Positions 25,417 through 34,520 of a stretch of DNA of 64,000 bases are shown here, in pieces. The number at the start of each line of letters is the position of its first letter. The stretch's first letter is position 1. The stretch covers positions 1 to 64,000 of the forward strand of contig CADBYS010000026.1 in NCBI GenBank assembly GCA_902798965.1, given 5' to 3'. The position numbers were made by a program, and so were the translations under genes. The stretch is from an uncultured Bacteroidales bacterium (GTDB taxonomy: Bacteria; Bacteroidota; Bacteroidia; Bacteroidales; Paludibacteraceae). A model generated the notes under the pieces. It was not told where the DNA came from and did not search any database. It saw only the letters and a program-made list of their open reading frames with translations.

Positions 25417-26544
25417 TTAGTCATTGAGTAACATGGGCATCAACAACATCAGCAACTCTTCACCTTCCTTGTTCTCAGCAGGCAAGAGCAATCCTGCGCG
25501 AGCGGGATCGGCGAGCTTGAGCATCACCTCATCGCTCTCGATCGTACCGAGCAGCTCGTTGAGGAACGGAGCCTTGAAGCCGATAGCCATCGGAGTGCCG
25601 CTATACGAGCAGACAAGCTTCTCCTCGGCAGATGTCGAGAAATCGATATCTTGCGACGAAACGGTTACGCTGTTCTCAGCCAGAGCCAGACGGATAAGAG
25701 CTGTACCTGCGTTAGCGAAGACAGCCACACGCTTGCAAGCCGACAAGAGCGTTGCACGGTCGATGGTCATGATGTTCGTGTTGTTCTGCGGGATAACGGC
25801 ATTGTAGTTGGGATAACGGCCGTCAATCAGTCGGCAGATGATCTCCGTGCTTGCAAAGTTAAACAACACATTGCGAGCGCCAAAACGGATATTCACCTCG
25901 TTCTCATCCTTGGCGAGCACGTTCTTGAGCAAGTTAGCGGGTTTCTTGGGCAAGATGAAACTTGCAGGCTCATCTACATGGATAGATGAGTTGGAATAAC
26001 GTACCAAGCGGTGTGCGTCGGTGGCCACCAAAGTAGCTTTCTCGGGAGTCAGGTCGAAGAATATACCATTCATTACCGGACGGAGCTCGTCGTCAGCTGT
26101 GCATGAAACGGTCTTGGAGATAGCATCCAGCAGCAGCGCCGATGACATGGTGAACGCGTGGCTATCAGCCTCTGCCTCAAACGGCACCTGCGGATATTCG
26201 GCGCCATTAACACCTACTACGGAATACTCACCGTTGAGCGAAGAGATGGTCATGCCGAAGTTCTGCTCGTCGATAACGAAGGTAAGAGGAACCTCCGGGA
26301 ACTGCTTGAAAGTCTCAATCAGAATCTTAGCGCCAAAAGCTACCAAGCCCGAACCTTCAGCCTCATCCACCTCCATCGAGGTGCGGATAGTGGTCTCTCC
26401 ATCAGAAGCCGTCAACGACAACTTGTTCCCTTCCAACTGGAACAGGATATCCTCCAAAATAGGAAGAGAGTTCTTACTTCCAATAACACGGCTCACAGCC
26501 TGAAGTTGGTTGAACAACCGTGTACTTGTTACTTGAAATTTCAT
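25417..26544 (-). CDS. dnaN: DNA polymerase III beta clamp
   Basis: The ring-shaped processivity clamp for DNA polymerase. The 375-aa protein has the three-fold repeated clamp domains: RLFNQLQAVSRVIGSKNSLP and LPILEDILFQLEG in the first, FILPKKPANLL in the second and the ending EGEELLMLLMPMLL, which forms the binding pocket for clamp partners. The length is normal. It begins at an ATG at 26544 after a leader containing a TCCGATCGGA palindrome (26591-26600) and a CCCCTT/AAGGGG inverted repeat. It is divergently transcribed from murI, and the exonuclease follows in the same operon. dnaA and recF are not adjacent. Confidence 0.97.
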   Translation of the reverse strand: MKFQVTSTRLFNQLQAVSRVIGSKNSLPILEDILFQLEGNKLSLTASDGETTIRTSMEVDEAEGSGLVAFGAKILIETFKQFPEVPLTFVIDEQNFGMTISSLNGEYSVVGVNGAEYPQVPFEAEADSHAFTMSSALLLDAISKTVSCTADDELRPVMNGIFFDLTPEKATLVATDAHRLVRYSNSSIHVDEPASFILPKKPANLLKNVLAKDENEVNIRFGARNVLFNFASTEIICRLIDGRYPNYNAVIPQNNTNIMTIDRATLLSACKRVAVFANAGTALIRLALAENSVTVSSQDIDFSTSAEEKLVCSYSGTPMAIGFKAPFLNELLGTIESDEVMLKLADPARAGLLLPAENKEGEELLMLLMPMLLND

Positions 26545-26652
26545 AAGCGTATACGTTTTTATGTTTTTGTTTCATCCAATAATCACCCCTTCCGATCGGA
26601 CATAAATCGACAAAAGGGGGCAATATAGTGCGCATTTTTTACTACGCGCCTA

Positions 26653-26683
26653 CAAAGATACAATTTTTTTTTGACTTTTGCAA
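26653..26683 (-). promoter_or_regulatory. dnaN promoter
   Basis: On the minus strand a TTGC element (26680-26683) lies 19 nt before TATCTTTG (26653-26660), matching the Bacteroidota -33/-7 consensus. The resulting leader of about 105 nt contains the palindromes described for dnaN. Confidence 0.65.
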
Positions 26684-26699
26684 GAATTATGCCATAAAA

Positions 26700-26731
26700 T
26701 TTGCATAAATGGCTTTTTTTTTGTAATTTTG
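26700..26731 (+). promoter_or_regulatory. murI promoter
   Basis: TTTG (26700-26703) and TAATTTTG (26724-26731) are separated by 20 nt, the standard Bacteroidota spacing. It faces away from the dnaN promoter, forming a compact divergent pair. Confidence 0.65.
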
Positions 26732-26790
26732 CAGCGTTTTACTGAAAAAGTAAGGTTTTTGTCGTTTAATTTTCGACTTTTTTGACTGAT

Positions 26791-27663
26791 ATGATAGGTA
26801 TTTTTGATAGCGGTTACGGTGGTTTGACTATCCTGCAGCAGATTCGCTCCGTTCTTCCCGAATACGATTATCTGTATTTGGGTGACAATGCGCGTGCGCC
26901 TTATGGCACTCGCTCGTTTGATTGCATCTATCGCTACACCCTGGAAGCGGTGCAATTTCTGCTTGCGCACCATTGCACGCTTATCATTCTTGCCTGCAAC
27001 ACGGCCTCAGCCAAAGCCTTGCGCACTATTCAGCAGCACGACTTGCCTGTTATCAATAGCAAACTGCAAGCAGAGGACACAGACCATCTTCCTGCAACGG
27101 GTGCTTCGAGAAAAGTGAACGTACTTGGAGTGATTCGCCCCACTGTGGAAGCGGTGTCGTCAGTAACAAAGACAGGACATGTAGGTGTTCTTGCCACGCC
27201 GGCTACGGTCAGTTCGGAATCCTACGTGCTGGAACTGAATAAGATTGCCGACCAACTCACTGTTGTTCAGCAGCCTTGCCCGATGTGGGTGCCTCTGATT
27301 GAGAGCGGCGAACACACAGATGAGGGAGCAGACTACTTTGTGGACAAATACCTGCGCGAGATTCTTGCCAAAGACCCGCTCATTGACACGCTTGTCCTTG
27401 GCTGCACGCACTATCCCTTGCTGCTACCTAAAATAGAAAAATGGCTTAAGACCCACAGTCCCAAGCCGGTGGCAGCTTTGCCGCAAGGCAAGCTGGTAGC
27501 ATATAGTTTGGCTGATTATCTGCGTCGCCATCCCGAATATGAGCGGCAACTCACGCGCGAAGGCTCGTGCAGATACCTTACAACCGACGATGCTGACAAG
27601 TTTAATCAGGCTGCCGCTTTATTTCTTGGCACCCCGATTCATTCCGAACACGTATCGTTCTGA
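26791..27663 (+). CDS. murI: Glutamate racemase
   Basis: Converts L-glutamate to D-glutamate for peptidoglycan. The N-terminal IGIFDSGYGGLTILQQIRS, the first catalytic cysteine in ILACNTASAKA, and the second in LVLGCTHYPLLLP are intact, as are GDNARAPYG and LATPATV. At 290 aa it is slightly long; the linker NSKLQAEDTDHLPATGASR before VNVLGVIRPTV is not typical and looks like a short low-complexity addition. I take the ATG at 26791. An upstream TTG at 26782 is possible but weaker. It stands alone on the plus strand between the dnaN operon and convergent dnaG. Confidence 0.93.
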   Translation: MIGIFDSGYGGLTILQQIRSVLPEYDYLYLGDNARAPYGTRSFDCIYRYTLEAVQFLLAHHCTLIILACNTASAKALRTIQQHDLPVINSKLQAEDTDHLPATGASRKVNVLGVIRPTVEAVSSVTKTGHVGVLATPATVSSESYVLELNKIADQLTVVQQPCPMWVPLIESGEHTDEGADYFVDKYLREILAKDPLIDTLVLGCTHYPLLLPKIEKWLKTHSPKPVAALPQGKLVAYSLADYLRRHPEYERQLTREGSCRYLTTDDADKFNQAAALFLGTPIHSEHVSF

Positions 27664-27690
27664 AATACAGGAATAGCCGTTTGCCACGAC

Positions 27691-29748
27691 TTATTTGACA
27701 CGGTTCCCCAAAAACTTACAGATCTCCCGTTTAAGATTTGACAAGTGATTGAACTGCAGCAGCAGTTGCGACGACTGTTCGTAGTCTGCAGCCGGCACTT
27801 CGGTCATTTGTTTTTTTACTGCAGCAAGGTGTTCATTTACAATAGTAAGCCGCAGCTCGCAGATAAGTTGCGGTACGAGTTCGGCTAACAGGTCTTGCTC
27901 GGATTGCTGCGGCACATCTTTCATCACATTTTCCGATATAGCCACTTTCGAAAACATAGTGGACAACTGGTAGCGATCAGCTATCAGATCACACGCCAAG
28001 GCATTGATTTCGGGATCAGGATGGAACTTAAAGAACGTTTCCGCCACAAACCCATCATCGTTCATATGTGCGCGAAACTCGTCGAAGATGCGTTTGTCAA
28101 TAGCCGGTGTGATCGTCATGTCCCCCATCTCTATTTGTAACAAGATGAACTGTCCGACAGTGATTATATGACCATTGGATTGTGCAAAAGGACGTTCTCC
28201 GTACCGAACAAGGATCTGTGTCAGGTTGCGGCAGTTCTGTTCAATCTTCGTTAGAGTCGGCCGCTTAGCCGGAAGATCCGACGCCACAGATGATGCCTGT
28301 GCAGAGGCAGGAGAATCCGTATTTGCCTTGTCATCAGGCATGATGGCGGCTTGCTCCCGCTCACGGGCTTTGGCGCGATACGCCTCGGTAGCATTCTTGC
28401 GTTGCTCCATTCGTTGCTGACCCACGGCACGCAAAAGCAGATCGGCAGATGTCTGCAACAGTTGCGCGCAATCGCGAATATATTCGTAGCGGGTTATCTC
28501 GTCCGGGATCAATGCGATGGACTGTACGAGGTCGTGAGTCAATACAGAGCGTTTGGTCGGGTCTTGCTTGACCTGCTCCCAACTGAATTGTGCCTTGAAG
28601 CGGATAAAGTCCTGCTGATTTTTCTCTATATACTCTATAAATTCGGACGCGTCGTGCGTGCGTGCGTACGAATCGGGGTCTTCACCATCAGGCAGCAACA
28701 CCACTTTGACGAAGAAACCCTCACTGAGGAACATATCTATACCTCGAATAGCGGCGTGGATACCTGCCGCATCGCCATCATAAAGGACGGTAATGTTCGT
28801 CGTGAAGCGCTTGATAAGCCTTACTTGCGGCTGGGTGAGTGCCGTACCACCGGAAGCCACCACATTCTCTATACCGGCTTGATGCATTGACAATACATCC
28901 ATCTGACCTTCCACGAGATAGCACAGGTCTTTGCGAGCTATCTGCTGTTTGGCTTGGAACAAGCCGTACAACTCATTGGTCTTGGAATAGATAGTAGAAC
29001 CCGGCGAGTTGACATATTTACCTTGTGGAATCTCTTTACCGTCTTTATCGTACTTCTTTTTTAGTATTCGGCCTGCAAAAGCTACCGTCTTGCCCGAGGT
29101 GGTAAAGATAGGGAAGATGACGCGGTCGCGAAAACGGTCGTAGGTATCACCTTTCTCATTCTTGATACAGATACCGCAACCGATAAGTGAGTCTGGGTCG
29201 TTGGTCAGATATTTGTCGGTATAGCCGGCTTTGTGCGCTGCATCGGTCATCGCAGTGCGTTTATCGGGCGAGAATCCCAAACCAAACTTACGAATCGTAA
29301 CATCCTGCAAGCCGCGTTCGCGGAAGTACTTGAGTCCTATAGCCTGCCCTTCGGCAGTATTCCATAATTGCTCCTGAAACCATTTGTTCGCCCACTCATT
29401 GACGGCAAACATCGACTCGCGATCATCGTGATGTTGCTGCTCCTCCGGGGTGAGTTGGCGCTCCTCTATCTCTATATGATACTTTTTCGCCAACGTACGC
29501 AAGGCGTCGGAATAGGAGCAGTTCTCTATCTTCATCACAAACCCCACGGCGTTACCGCTCTCGCCACAGCCGAAGCACTTGAATATACCTTTGCTTGGCG
29601 ACACGGTGAACGAACCCGTTCGCTCCGAGTGGAACGGACAGAGCCCGATAAGGTTGGCACCGCGTTTCTTGAGCGGCACGTAATCTTGTACTACCTCTTC
29701 AATCTTGGCAGTACTGAAGATCTTATCAATGGTTTGCGGAGGAATCAT
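27691..29748 (-). CDS. dnaG: DNA primase
   Basis: Makes RNA primers at the replication fork. The N-terminal CHC2 zinc ribbon is CPFHSERTGSF...GIFKCFGCGESGN. The RNA polymerase core has FGLGFSPDKR, the TOPRIM segment LVEGQMDVLSMHQAGIENVV and VLYDGDAAGIHAAIRG. The C-terminal region (about 430-685) corresponds to the helicase-interaction domain. The length of 685 aa is normal for Bacteroidota. The start is ATG at 29748 and its leader is a heptamer array at 29752-29787. It converges on murI with a 27-nt gap. Confidence 0.96.
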   Translation of the reverse strand: MIPPQTIDKIFSTAKIEEVVQDYVPLKKRGANLIGLCPFHSERTGSFTVSPSKGIFKCFGCGESGNAVGFVMKIENCSYSDALRTLAKKYHIEIEERQLTPEEQQHHDDRESMFAVNEWANKWFQEQLWNTAEGQAIGLKYFRERGLQDVTIRKFGLGFSPDKRTAMTDAAHKAGYTDKYLTNDPDSLIGCGICIKNEKGDTYDRFRDRVIFPIFTTSGKTVAFAGRILKKKYDKDGKEIPQGKYVNSPGSTIYSKTNELYGLFQAKQQIARKDLCYLVEGQMDVLSMHQAGIENVVASGGTALTQPQVRLIKRFTTNITVLYDGDAAGIHAAIRGIDMFLSEGFFVKVVLLPDGEDPDSYARTHDASEFIEYIEKNQQDFIRFKAQFSWEQVKQDPTKRSVLTHDLVQSIALIPDEITRYEYIRDCAQLLQTSADLLLRAVGQQRMEQRKNATEAYRAKAREREQAAIMPDDKANTDSPASAQASSVASDLPAKRPTLTKIEQNCRNLTQILVRYGERPFAQSNGHIITVGQFILLQIEMGDMTITPAIDKRIFDEFRAHMNDDGFVAETFFKFHPDPEINALACDLIADRYQLSTMFSKVAISENVMKDVPQQSEQDLLAELVPQLICELRLTIVNEHLAAVKKQMTEVPAADYEQSSQLLLQFNHLSNLKREICKFLGNRVK

Positions 29749-29751
29749 TGT

Positions 29752-29787
29752 GATTTACGATTGACAGATTGACGATTTGCGATTGAG
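29752..29787. repeat. Heptamer array in dnaG leader
   Basis: Five units on the plus strand: GATTTAC, GATTGAC, (A)GATTGAC, GATTTGC, GATTGAG. The array begins 3 nt upstream of the dnaG ATG on the minus strand and abuts the stop of the barrel gene at 29789. It therefore fills the entire intergenic gap. Confidence 0.8.
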
Positions 29788-29788
29788 G

Positions 29789-30517
29789 TTAGAACTGCCA
29801 AAGATACATACCTATTTTTATCTGCCACTGGTCGAAACGGCCGCGAGTCCACGGCTTTGTTCCATCTTCTCTTTCCGGAAATTGATCAGACTTGTACGGA
29901 TTGAGCAGACCGAAATCATATCCACCACGCAGGAAGTATCGTTTGTATTGGAAGCCTGCTCCAACGCCCCAGGTTACATTCACGCGCTTGAAATCTTCGA
30001 ATTCAGCATTATCACGATATGTGTAACCATAATGTGTACGTTTCTTATCCTCTTCTACACCTGTAGCTGTACGAATATATTCTTGCTCCTTGAGGGAAAG
30101 GTGGCACTGGATAGTCGGACCGGTATAGAGCATCAAGTACGTATCGCCCGCTATCTCGAACTTGTACTGCCAATCGCAGAAGATCTCTAAGCCCTGATAG
30201 GTGTCGCGGTAACGTGCTTGATCGGTTGACATGCCGGGATAAAGGTATTCCCACTGGGAATAATGCGTGGCGTACGTGTAATTCAAGCCAAGCGTTGTGC
30301 CAAAGCCCTTTGCAATTGTGGCATCATAACTGAAGCCTACTTTCATTCCGTTCATCAAAACTGTTTCCAGTTTCTGCTTGGATGTAGGAGTATTGATACG
30401 AAGTGTAGGCGATGCGTAGCCAATGTGGAAGCCAAAGCCACCCATCTCATCCTGCGCAATCGCGCTGATAGCCAATAGCAGGCTACAAAGAATAGTTGTT
30501 GCTCTTCTCATAATCAT
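29789..30517 (-). CDS. Outer-membrane beta-barrel protein, 242 aa
   Basis: A signal peptide (RRATTILCSLLLAISAIAQ) is followed by a barrel of alternating strands such as FGFHIGYASPTLRINTP, TTLGLNYTYATHY, YLMLYTGPTIQCHL and a final IKIGMYLWQF ending in Phe, typical of BAM substrates. It resembles the general family of Bacteroidota outer-membrane beta-barrel domain proteins; a specific function cannot be given. Its ATG overlaps the OstA-like stop by 4 nt (ATGA). It is the last gene of an envelope-biogenesis operon (PpiC-like lipoprotein, SurA-like, OstA-like, barrel). Confidence 0.75.
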   Translation of the reverse strand: MIMRRATTILCSLLLAISAIAQDEMGGFGFHIGYASPTLRINTPTSKQKLETVLMNGMKVGFSYDATIAKGFGTTLGLNYTYATHYSQWEYLYPGMSTDQARYRDTYQGLEIFCDWQYKFEIAGDTYLMLYTGPTIQCHLSLKEQEYIRTATGVEEDKKRTHYGYTYRDNAEFEDFKRVNVTWGVGAGFQYKRYFLRGGYDFGLLNPYKSDQFPEREDGTKPWTRGRFDQWQIKIGMYLWQF

Positions 30518-32223
30518 TTCTTTATGGACAATCCGCTTTTCACGGAGTTTGTTGTTTCTATATTTTTATCTTTTTCTTGTTCCTCATCAACCGTAGCACT
30601 TACGGATTGTTTCCCAGGTCGACTGCTACGCTCCACATGGATAAACACATCAGCCGGCACACGCGGACGCTCATCTTCCGCCCAGAAGAACGCACCAAGA
30701 TGCATGATGGCATCCGTAGCCTGCTCCATCGGGTACATCGTACCGGTGGTAGAGGTGGTGAAGAGCACATGATGCACTTGCTGGTTCTCCACAAACACCT
30801 TCACAAAACTGCTCTGCGTCCGGTTACATCCACTCAGGGTGTGCGTCTCACTATCCACAGGGAAGAACACCGTTTCGGCATTGCCGTTGACATCGATCTG
30901 ATACACATCTCCGTCACGCACATGAGCAATAATCTCCTTGCCGCTCATCTGATTGTAGTGCAACAGGTCGTGCTGCTGGATGCAGATGGCCGAACCCATA
31001 CCGTGTATATAATCCACCTCACTGTTGCGAGTATAGATATAGATGCTGTCGGATGATACCTGATTATTGTCATTCCAGCAGATAGGTTTGCCGTACATCT
31101 TGCCAACAGAATCATAACCGATAAACACGGCTGAATCGCACACACTTTGCAAGTCTTCGCGAAAGACGCGCACATTGCGATAGGCTCGTGTACGACGATA
31201 CATGCTATCCGCAGGCAAAGTATCCGACACTTGCAGTTCCTCAGTGAACAACGTGTCGGCGTGCAGATACAGATGCAGGCTATCGCCCCAATACTCCAAC
31301 AACGCCTTGTCGGTGGTAAAACCATATGATCCCCACTCGGGATGCTTGGATGCCGGCGAACCTTCTTCGTAGAACTCACTGTAGTTGCCGCTCTGTGTAA
31401 CTTGTTCGGTGGAATCGATGAGCACGATGTTCCCAAACAGTTTGCCATAGGCCTGCAGTTTGTCATAAAATATGGTATCAGCCGTCATGGATCGCCCTTC
31501 AATATGATGAATCAGCGAGCGGTCGAACAGTTCCGACTCCTCGGTGTGGGTGTTGTACACCCCGTTGGAAGAGAAGATGGTTGTTTCCTGTTCGTAGAGG
31601 ATGACCGTAGGACTGACAAGCTGTGCTATGTGCGTCTCCGTATCATAGAGCAGCGTGTCGGTATCCATCGTAAAACGGTTGTTGACCAGGTGTACACTGT
31701 CGCGGAACGCCGCGTGTTTGTTATATGGCGTGTATTGCCCCCAACGCGATGTAAGCGTATTCAGTTCGTCCACGATCTTTCCGCCCGAATAGTAATAGGC
31801 TATGTCGTTGGCACGGTCGTAGTTCAAGCTATCTGTTGTAAGCACCGAGTTTTGATGAAGCAGTCGCACGTTCTGCCTTAGGCGCGCCAGCTTGGTGTTG
31901 CCGTTGTAGAAAAGTTTGTCGCCATAGCCTGTCAGCGTGTCACCCTGTACCATCTTCACATGACCGAAAGCGTCAAGCGAGTTGCTCTTCTCGTAGAAGT
32001 TCGCACTGTCGCAGTACATCAACGCATCATCATGACGGAACAACACATTGCCTACCACAATTCGCGCGTCGGGCAATACATTCTGATCGAATAGCAGATT
32101 ATCCGCTCGCTCCAGATACACAAGTGTCTGAGCCCTTGTTGCTATCGGCAAAACACAAAGGAGCAATGAACAAAGACTGATATGTAGCGCGTGTAACCTC
32201 AATGGTAAATGGAAAATGACCAA
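30514..32223 (-). CDS. OstA/LptA-like LPS assembly protein
   Basis: A periplasmic or outer-membrane-facing protein built of repeated beta-jellyroll strands of the OstA type: LFRHDDALMYCDSANFYEKS, DAFGHVKMVQGDTLTGYGDK, VLTTDSLNYDRANDIAYY and TMDTDTLLYDTETHIAQL. This is the large Bacteroidota version (569 aa) of the LPS transport bridge. A hydrophobic signal (LHISLCSLLLCVLPIATRAQ) is present. There is no suitable ATG: the longest start is a TTG at 32223 inside a heptamer array, and an internal TTG about 21 nt later is the alternative. The upstream surA-like stop is 12 nt away, so initiation may depend on coupling. Confidence 0.85.
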   Translation of the reverse strand: MVIFHLPLRLHALHISLCSLLLCVLPIATRAQTLVYLERADNLLFDQNVLPDARIVVGNVLFRHDDALMYCDSANFYEKSNSLDAFGHVKMVQGDTLTGYGDKLFYNGNTKLARLRQNVRLLHQNSVLTTDSLNYDRANDIAYYYSGGKIVDELNTLTSRWGQYTPYNKHAAFRDSVHLVNNRFTMDTDTLLYDTETHIAQLVSPTVILYEQETTIFSSNGVYNTHTEESELFDRSLIHHIEGRSMTADTIFYDKLQAYGKLFGNIVLIDSTEQVTQSGNYSEFYEEGSPASKHPEWGSYGFTTDKALLEYWGDSLHLYLHADTLFTEELQVSDTLPADSMYRRTRAYRNVRVFREDLQSVCDSAVFIGYDSVGKMYGKPICWNDNNQVSSDSIYIYTRNSEVDYIHGMGSAICIQQHDLLHYNQMSGKEIIAHVRDGDVYQIDVNGNAETVFFPVDSETHTLSGCNRTQSSFVKVFVENQQVHHVLFTTSTTGTMYPMEQATDAIMHLGAFFWAEDERPRVPADVFIHVERSSRPGKQSVSATVDEEQEKDKNIETTNSVKSGLSIKK

Positions 32224-32229
32224 ATGGTA
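32201..32229. repeat. Heptamer array at OstA-like start
   Basis: Units AATGGTA, AATGGAA, AATGACC and (A)AATGGTA on the plus strand. The array covers the candidate TTG start of the OstA-like gene and has the same core unit as the array at 13140-13182, in the opposite orientation. Confidence 0.7.
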
Positions 32230-32235
32230 AATAAC

Positions 32236-33579
32236 TTAGTGTTTCCAATTCGGATATTGGAAGTCACATCCTTCCCAACGTGGATCAATCTGAATGTACG
32301 TCTCTTTCTGCTTGTTGAGTATCCACTTATGGATAAACTCGGCAGCCAGTTTCTGCTCAAGCATAGAGCGAACAGCTTGGAAATCGTCCGTCAGGTTGGC
32401 GCGATGCACATCAGTCTTACGCTTGAGTTTGACGATGGCACATACCTCTTTGTTCTTCGTGGGATCAACCATCACAAACGGTTGGCTGATATCTCCCTCC
32501 TGCATCGAGTAAATCTGCTTGGCTACCTCGGCAGGCAGATCCTGATACTCAAACTTCGATGTGCCGGTATTCGGATTAGTCATCAATCCGGCATTCATCG
32601 CGGTATTCTTATCCTCGGAGTAACGAATGATAGCCTGCTCAAATGTCAGGCTGTCGACACGGATCTGCCTGGCGATAGAGTCCAGACGATTCAAGGCATT
32701 GATCTTGTCCGTTGCCGATACACGCGGTTTGAGCAGGATATGGCGGCAGTTGATGCGTTCACCGTGTTTCTCGATGAGTTGGATAATATGATAACCGTAC
32801 TCTGTTTCCACGATACGGCTGACCTTCTTGGGATCATTCAGGCTAAACGCTACATCTGCAAACTCCGGTACAAGTTGTCCGCGCCCTACGAAACCCAGTT
32901 CTCCGCCATGTTTGGCACTCTCCGTGTCCTCCGAATAGAAGCGGGCAAGCATCGAGAAATCAGCCGCGCCACTGGTTACGCGCTCCGTGAACTCACGGAG
33001 TTTGCCTTTGATACGTTCTATCTCCTCGACAGGTACAGGCGGAACGAAACTCAGTATCTGCACCTCTACCTCTGCCGGCATCATCGGGATGGAATCCATA
33101 GGCAGGCTCTGGTAATAACGGCGGATCTCTGCGGGGGTAGGCTTGATGTTCGATGTCAACTTCTGCTGCATTTGCTGGATAATCATCTGATTACGTACCG
33201 TCTTCATCATCTCTTCACGAATCTCCGAACTGGTCTTACGGAAGTATTCCTCCATCTTCTCCTTCGAACCGATTTGCGAAATGTAATAATTCATTCGCAT
33301 ATCGACCTGATGACTCACGGTTGATTCGGAAACTTCAACCGAGTCCAGCTCGGCTTGATGCAGGAAAAGCTTCTGCACAGCAATCTGTTCCGGAATGACG
33401 CAATACGGATCACCCGGTATAGCTTGCCCCTCGTACTGTGCACGCAATCGTTCTTCCTCCACCTCCGAGCGCAAGATGGCCTCATCGCCCACGATCCAGA
33501 TGACTTCATCGATAATATTATCATCGGCTATGCAGGGAATGGCAATAGCCAACAAGCAGATATATAGTAGTTTTTTCAT
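32236..33579 (-). CDS. SurA-like periplasmic peptidyl-prolyl isomerase
   Basis: A chaperone and isomerase for outer-membrane proteins. The signal peptide MKKLLYICLLAIAIPCIA precedes a SurA N-domain (DEVIWIVGDEAILRSEVEEE) and two parvulin domains: the first contains GELGFVGRGQLVPEFADVAF, the second starts at INCRHILLKPRVS and contains GLMTNPNTGTS. At about 447 aa it is close to E. coli SurA. The ATG at 33579 is chosen; the longer GTG start adds only two residues. It follows the PpiC-like lipoprotein gene by 9 nt and precedes the OstA-like gene, so this is a dedicated envelope-assembly operon. Confidence 0.88.
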   Translation of the reverse strand: MKKLLYICLLAIAIPCIADDNIIDEVIWIVGDEAILRSEVEEERLRAQYEGQAIPGDPYCVIPEQIAVQKLFLHQAELDSVEVSESTVSHQVDMRMNYYISQIGSKEKMEEYFRKTSSEIREEMMKTVRNQMIIQQMQQKLTSNIKPTPAEIRRYYQSLPMDSIPMMPAEVEVQILSFVPPVPVEEIERIKGKLREFTERVTSGAADFSMLARFYSEDTESAKHGGELGFVGRGQLVPEFADVAFSLNDPKKVSRIVETEYGYHIIQLIEKHGERINCRHILLKPRVSATDKINALNRLDSIARQIRVDSLTFEQAIIRYSEDKNTAMNAGLMTNPNTGTSKFEYQDLPAEVAKQIYSMQEGDISQPFVMVDPTKNKEVCAIVKLKRKTDVHRANLTDDFQAVRSMLEQKLAAEFIHKWILNKQKETYIQIDPRWEGCDFQYPNWKH

Positions 33580-33588
33580 ATTCACTTT

Positions 33589-34443
33589 TTAGTCTTCACG
33601 TTTAAACTGTATCTTCCCGAACCGCACGGCATCATCGTACAATTGTTGGCGTTGCGCTTGCAGGAATTGTATTCTGCGTTCCGCCAGAATCATCTTGTCA
33701 ATGGTTGCCCTTGCATAATCTATAGGCATCGCTTCTCCGGCCAAACGGCAATCGGTAACTTGCAGCAGATAGAGCGACGTGGAATCCTGCTCGGCATACT
33801 GCTTGCCGGCAGCCAATGATTTCTGCCATTTGTTCGACGGCATTCGCATCAATATCTGGTTACCCGTGCGCCATTGCGTAGTGAACAACTCGTATCCGCT
33901 GGCGTATTGGTATGCATATTTCTCAACGTACTCAAGATTTTCTTCTTGCGTCAGATCCGTCAGGCGGCTTTTCAATTCAACTTGAGCCGGGGCGTCCTGC
34001 GGAATGACGAGCAATGCCCCTTGTAATATATTCTCTTGCAAAATGAACCGATCGGGATGATGCACATAGAACGTATCGGCCTCGGCATCACTTACCGCCT
34101 TGGGCATTCTTTTGTCCACTATGTGCCGTTCGTACTCAGCCACATACAAACTACGACGGTAATCTTCCACCAGCGCCTCAATCTCCGGTGTGCTATGGCT
34201 CTTGCCTTCCTGATATTGCAGGATATCCGTTGCCCAGCGACGGATAAACTGCTCGGCATATCGGGCACTGTCTTCCGGCGTTGTTGCATGCTGGGTCACT
34301 GCATCCAAATCACTCTGATACAGATAATTGTTGCCCAACTGCGCCACTGAACCTTCCTTCGCATCGCGCTGGAACAGATTACAGCCGCTCAAGCAAAACG
34401 CCATACCGATCAGTGCAATACTATAAATCCTTGTTCTGTTCAT
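33589..34443 (-). CDS. PpiC/SurA-N-like periplasmic lipoprotein
   Basis: The lipobox CLSGC (signal MNRTRIYSIALIGMAFCLSG) makes it a lipoprotein. The rest is helical and resembles the SurA/PrsA N-terminal chaperone module: QLGNNYLYQSDLDAVTQ, then DILQYQEGKSHSTPEIEALVEDYRRSLYVAEYE. It has no clear parvulin active site, so it is probably a chaperone rather than an isomerase. The start is the ATG at 34443; a frame open to 34503 would include the promoter at 34461-34492. It is the first gene of the operon with the SurA-like, OstA-like and barrel genes. Confidence 0.7.
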   Translation of the reverse strand: MNRTRIYSIALIGMAFCLSGCNLFQRDAKEGSVAQLGNNYLYQSDLDAVTQHATTPEDSARYAEQFIRRWATDILQYQEGKSHSTPEIEALVEDYRRSLYVAEYERHIVDKRMPKAVSDAEADTFYVHHPDRFILQENILQGALLVIPQDAPAQVELKSRLTDLTQEENLEYVEKYAYQYASGYELFTTQWRTGNQILMRMPSNKWQKSLAAGKQYAEQDSTSLYLLQVTDCRLAGEAMPIDYARATIDKMILAERRIQFLQAQRQQLYDDAVRFGKIQFKRED

Positions 34444-34460
34444 ATTTTCAAAAAATCGTG

Positions 34461-34492
34461 CAAAGATACGAAAATATTTGCATAAATGCAAA
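34461..34492 (-). promoter_or_regulatory. Promoter of the SurA/OstA operon
   Basis: TTTG (34489-34492) and TATCTTTG (34461-34468) on the minus strand, 20 nt apart. The predicted transcript begins a few bases upstream of the lipoprotein ATG at 34443, giving a very short leader. Confidence 0.75.
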
Positions 34493-34520
34493 TTTTCGGT
34501 CATTTTTCTTGCAAAATCAT

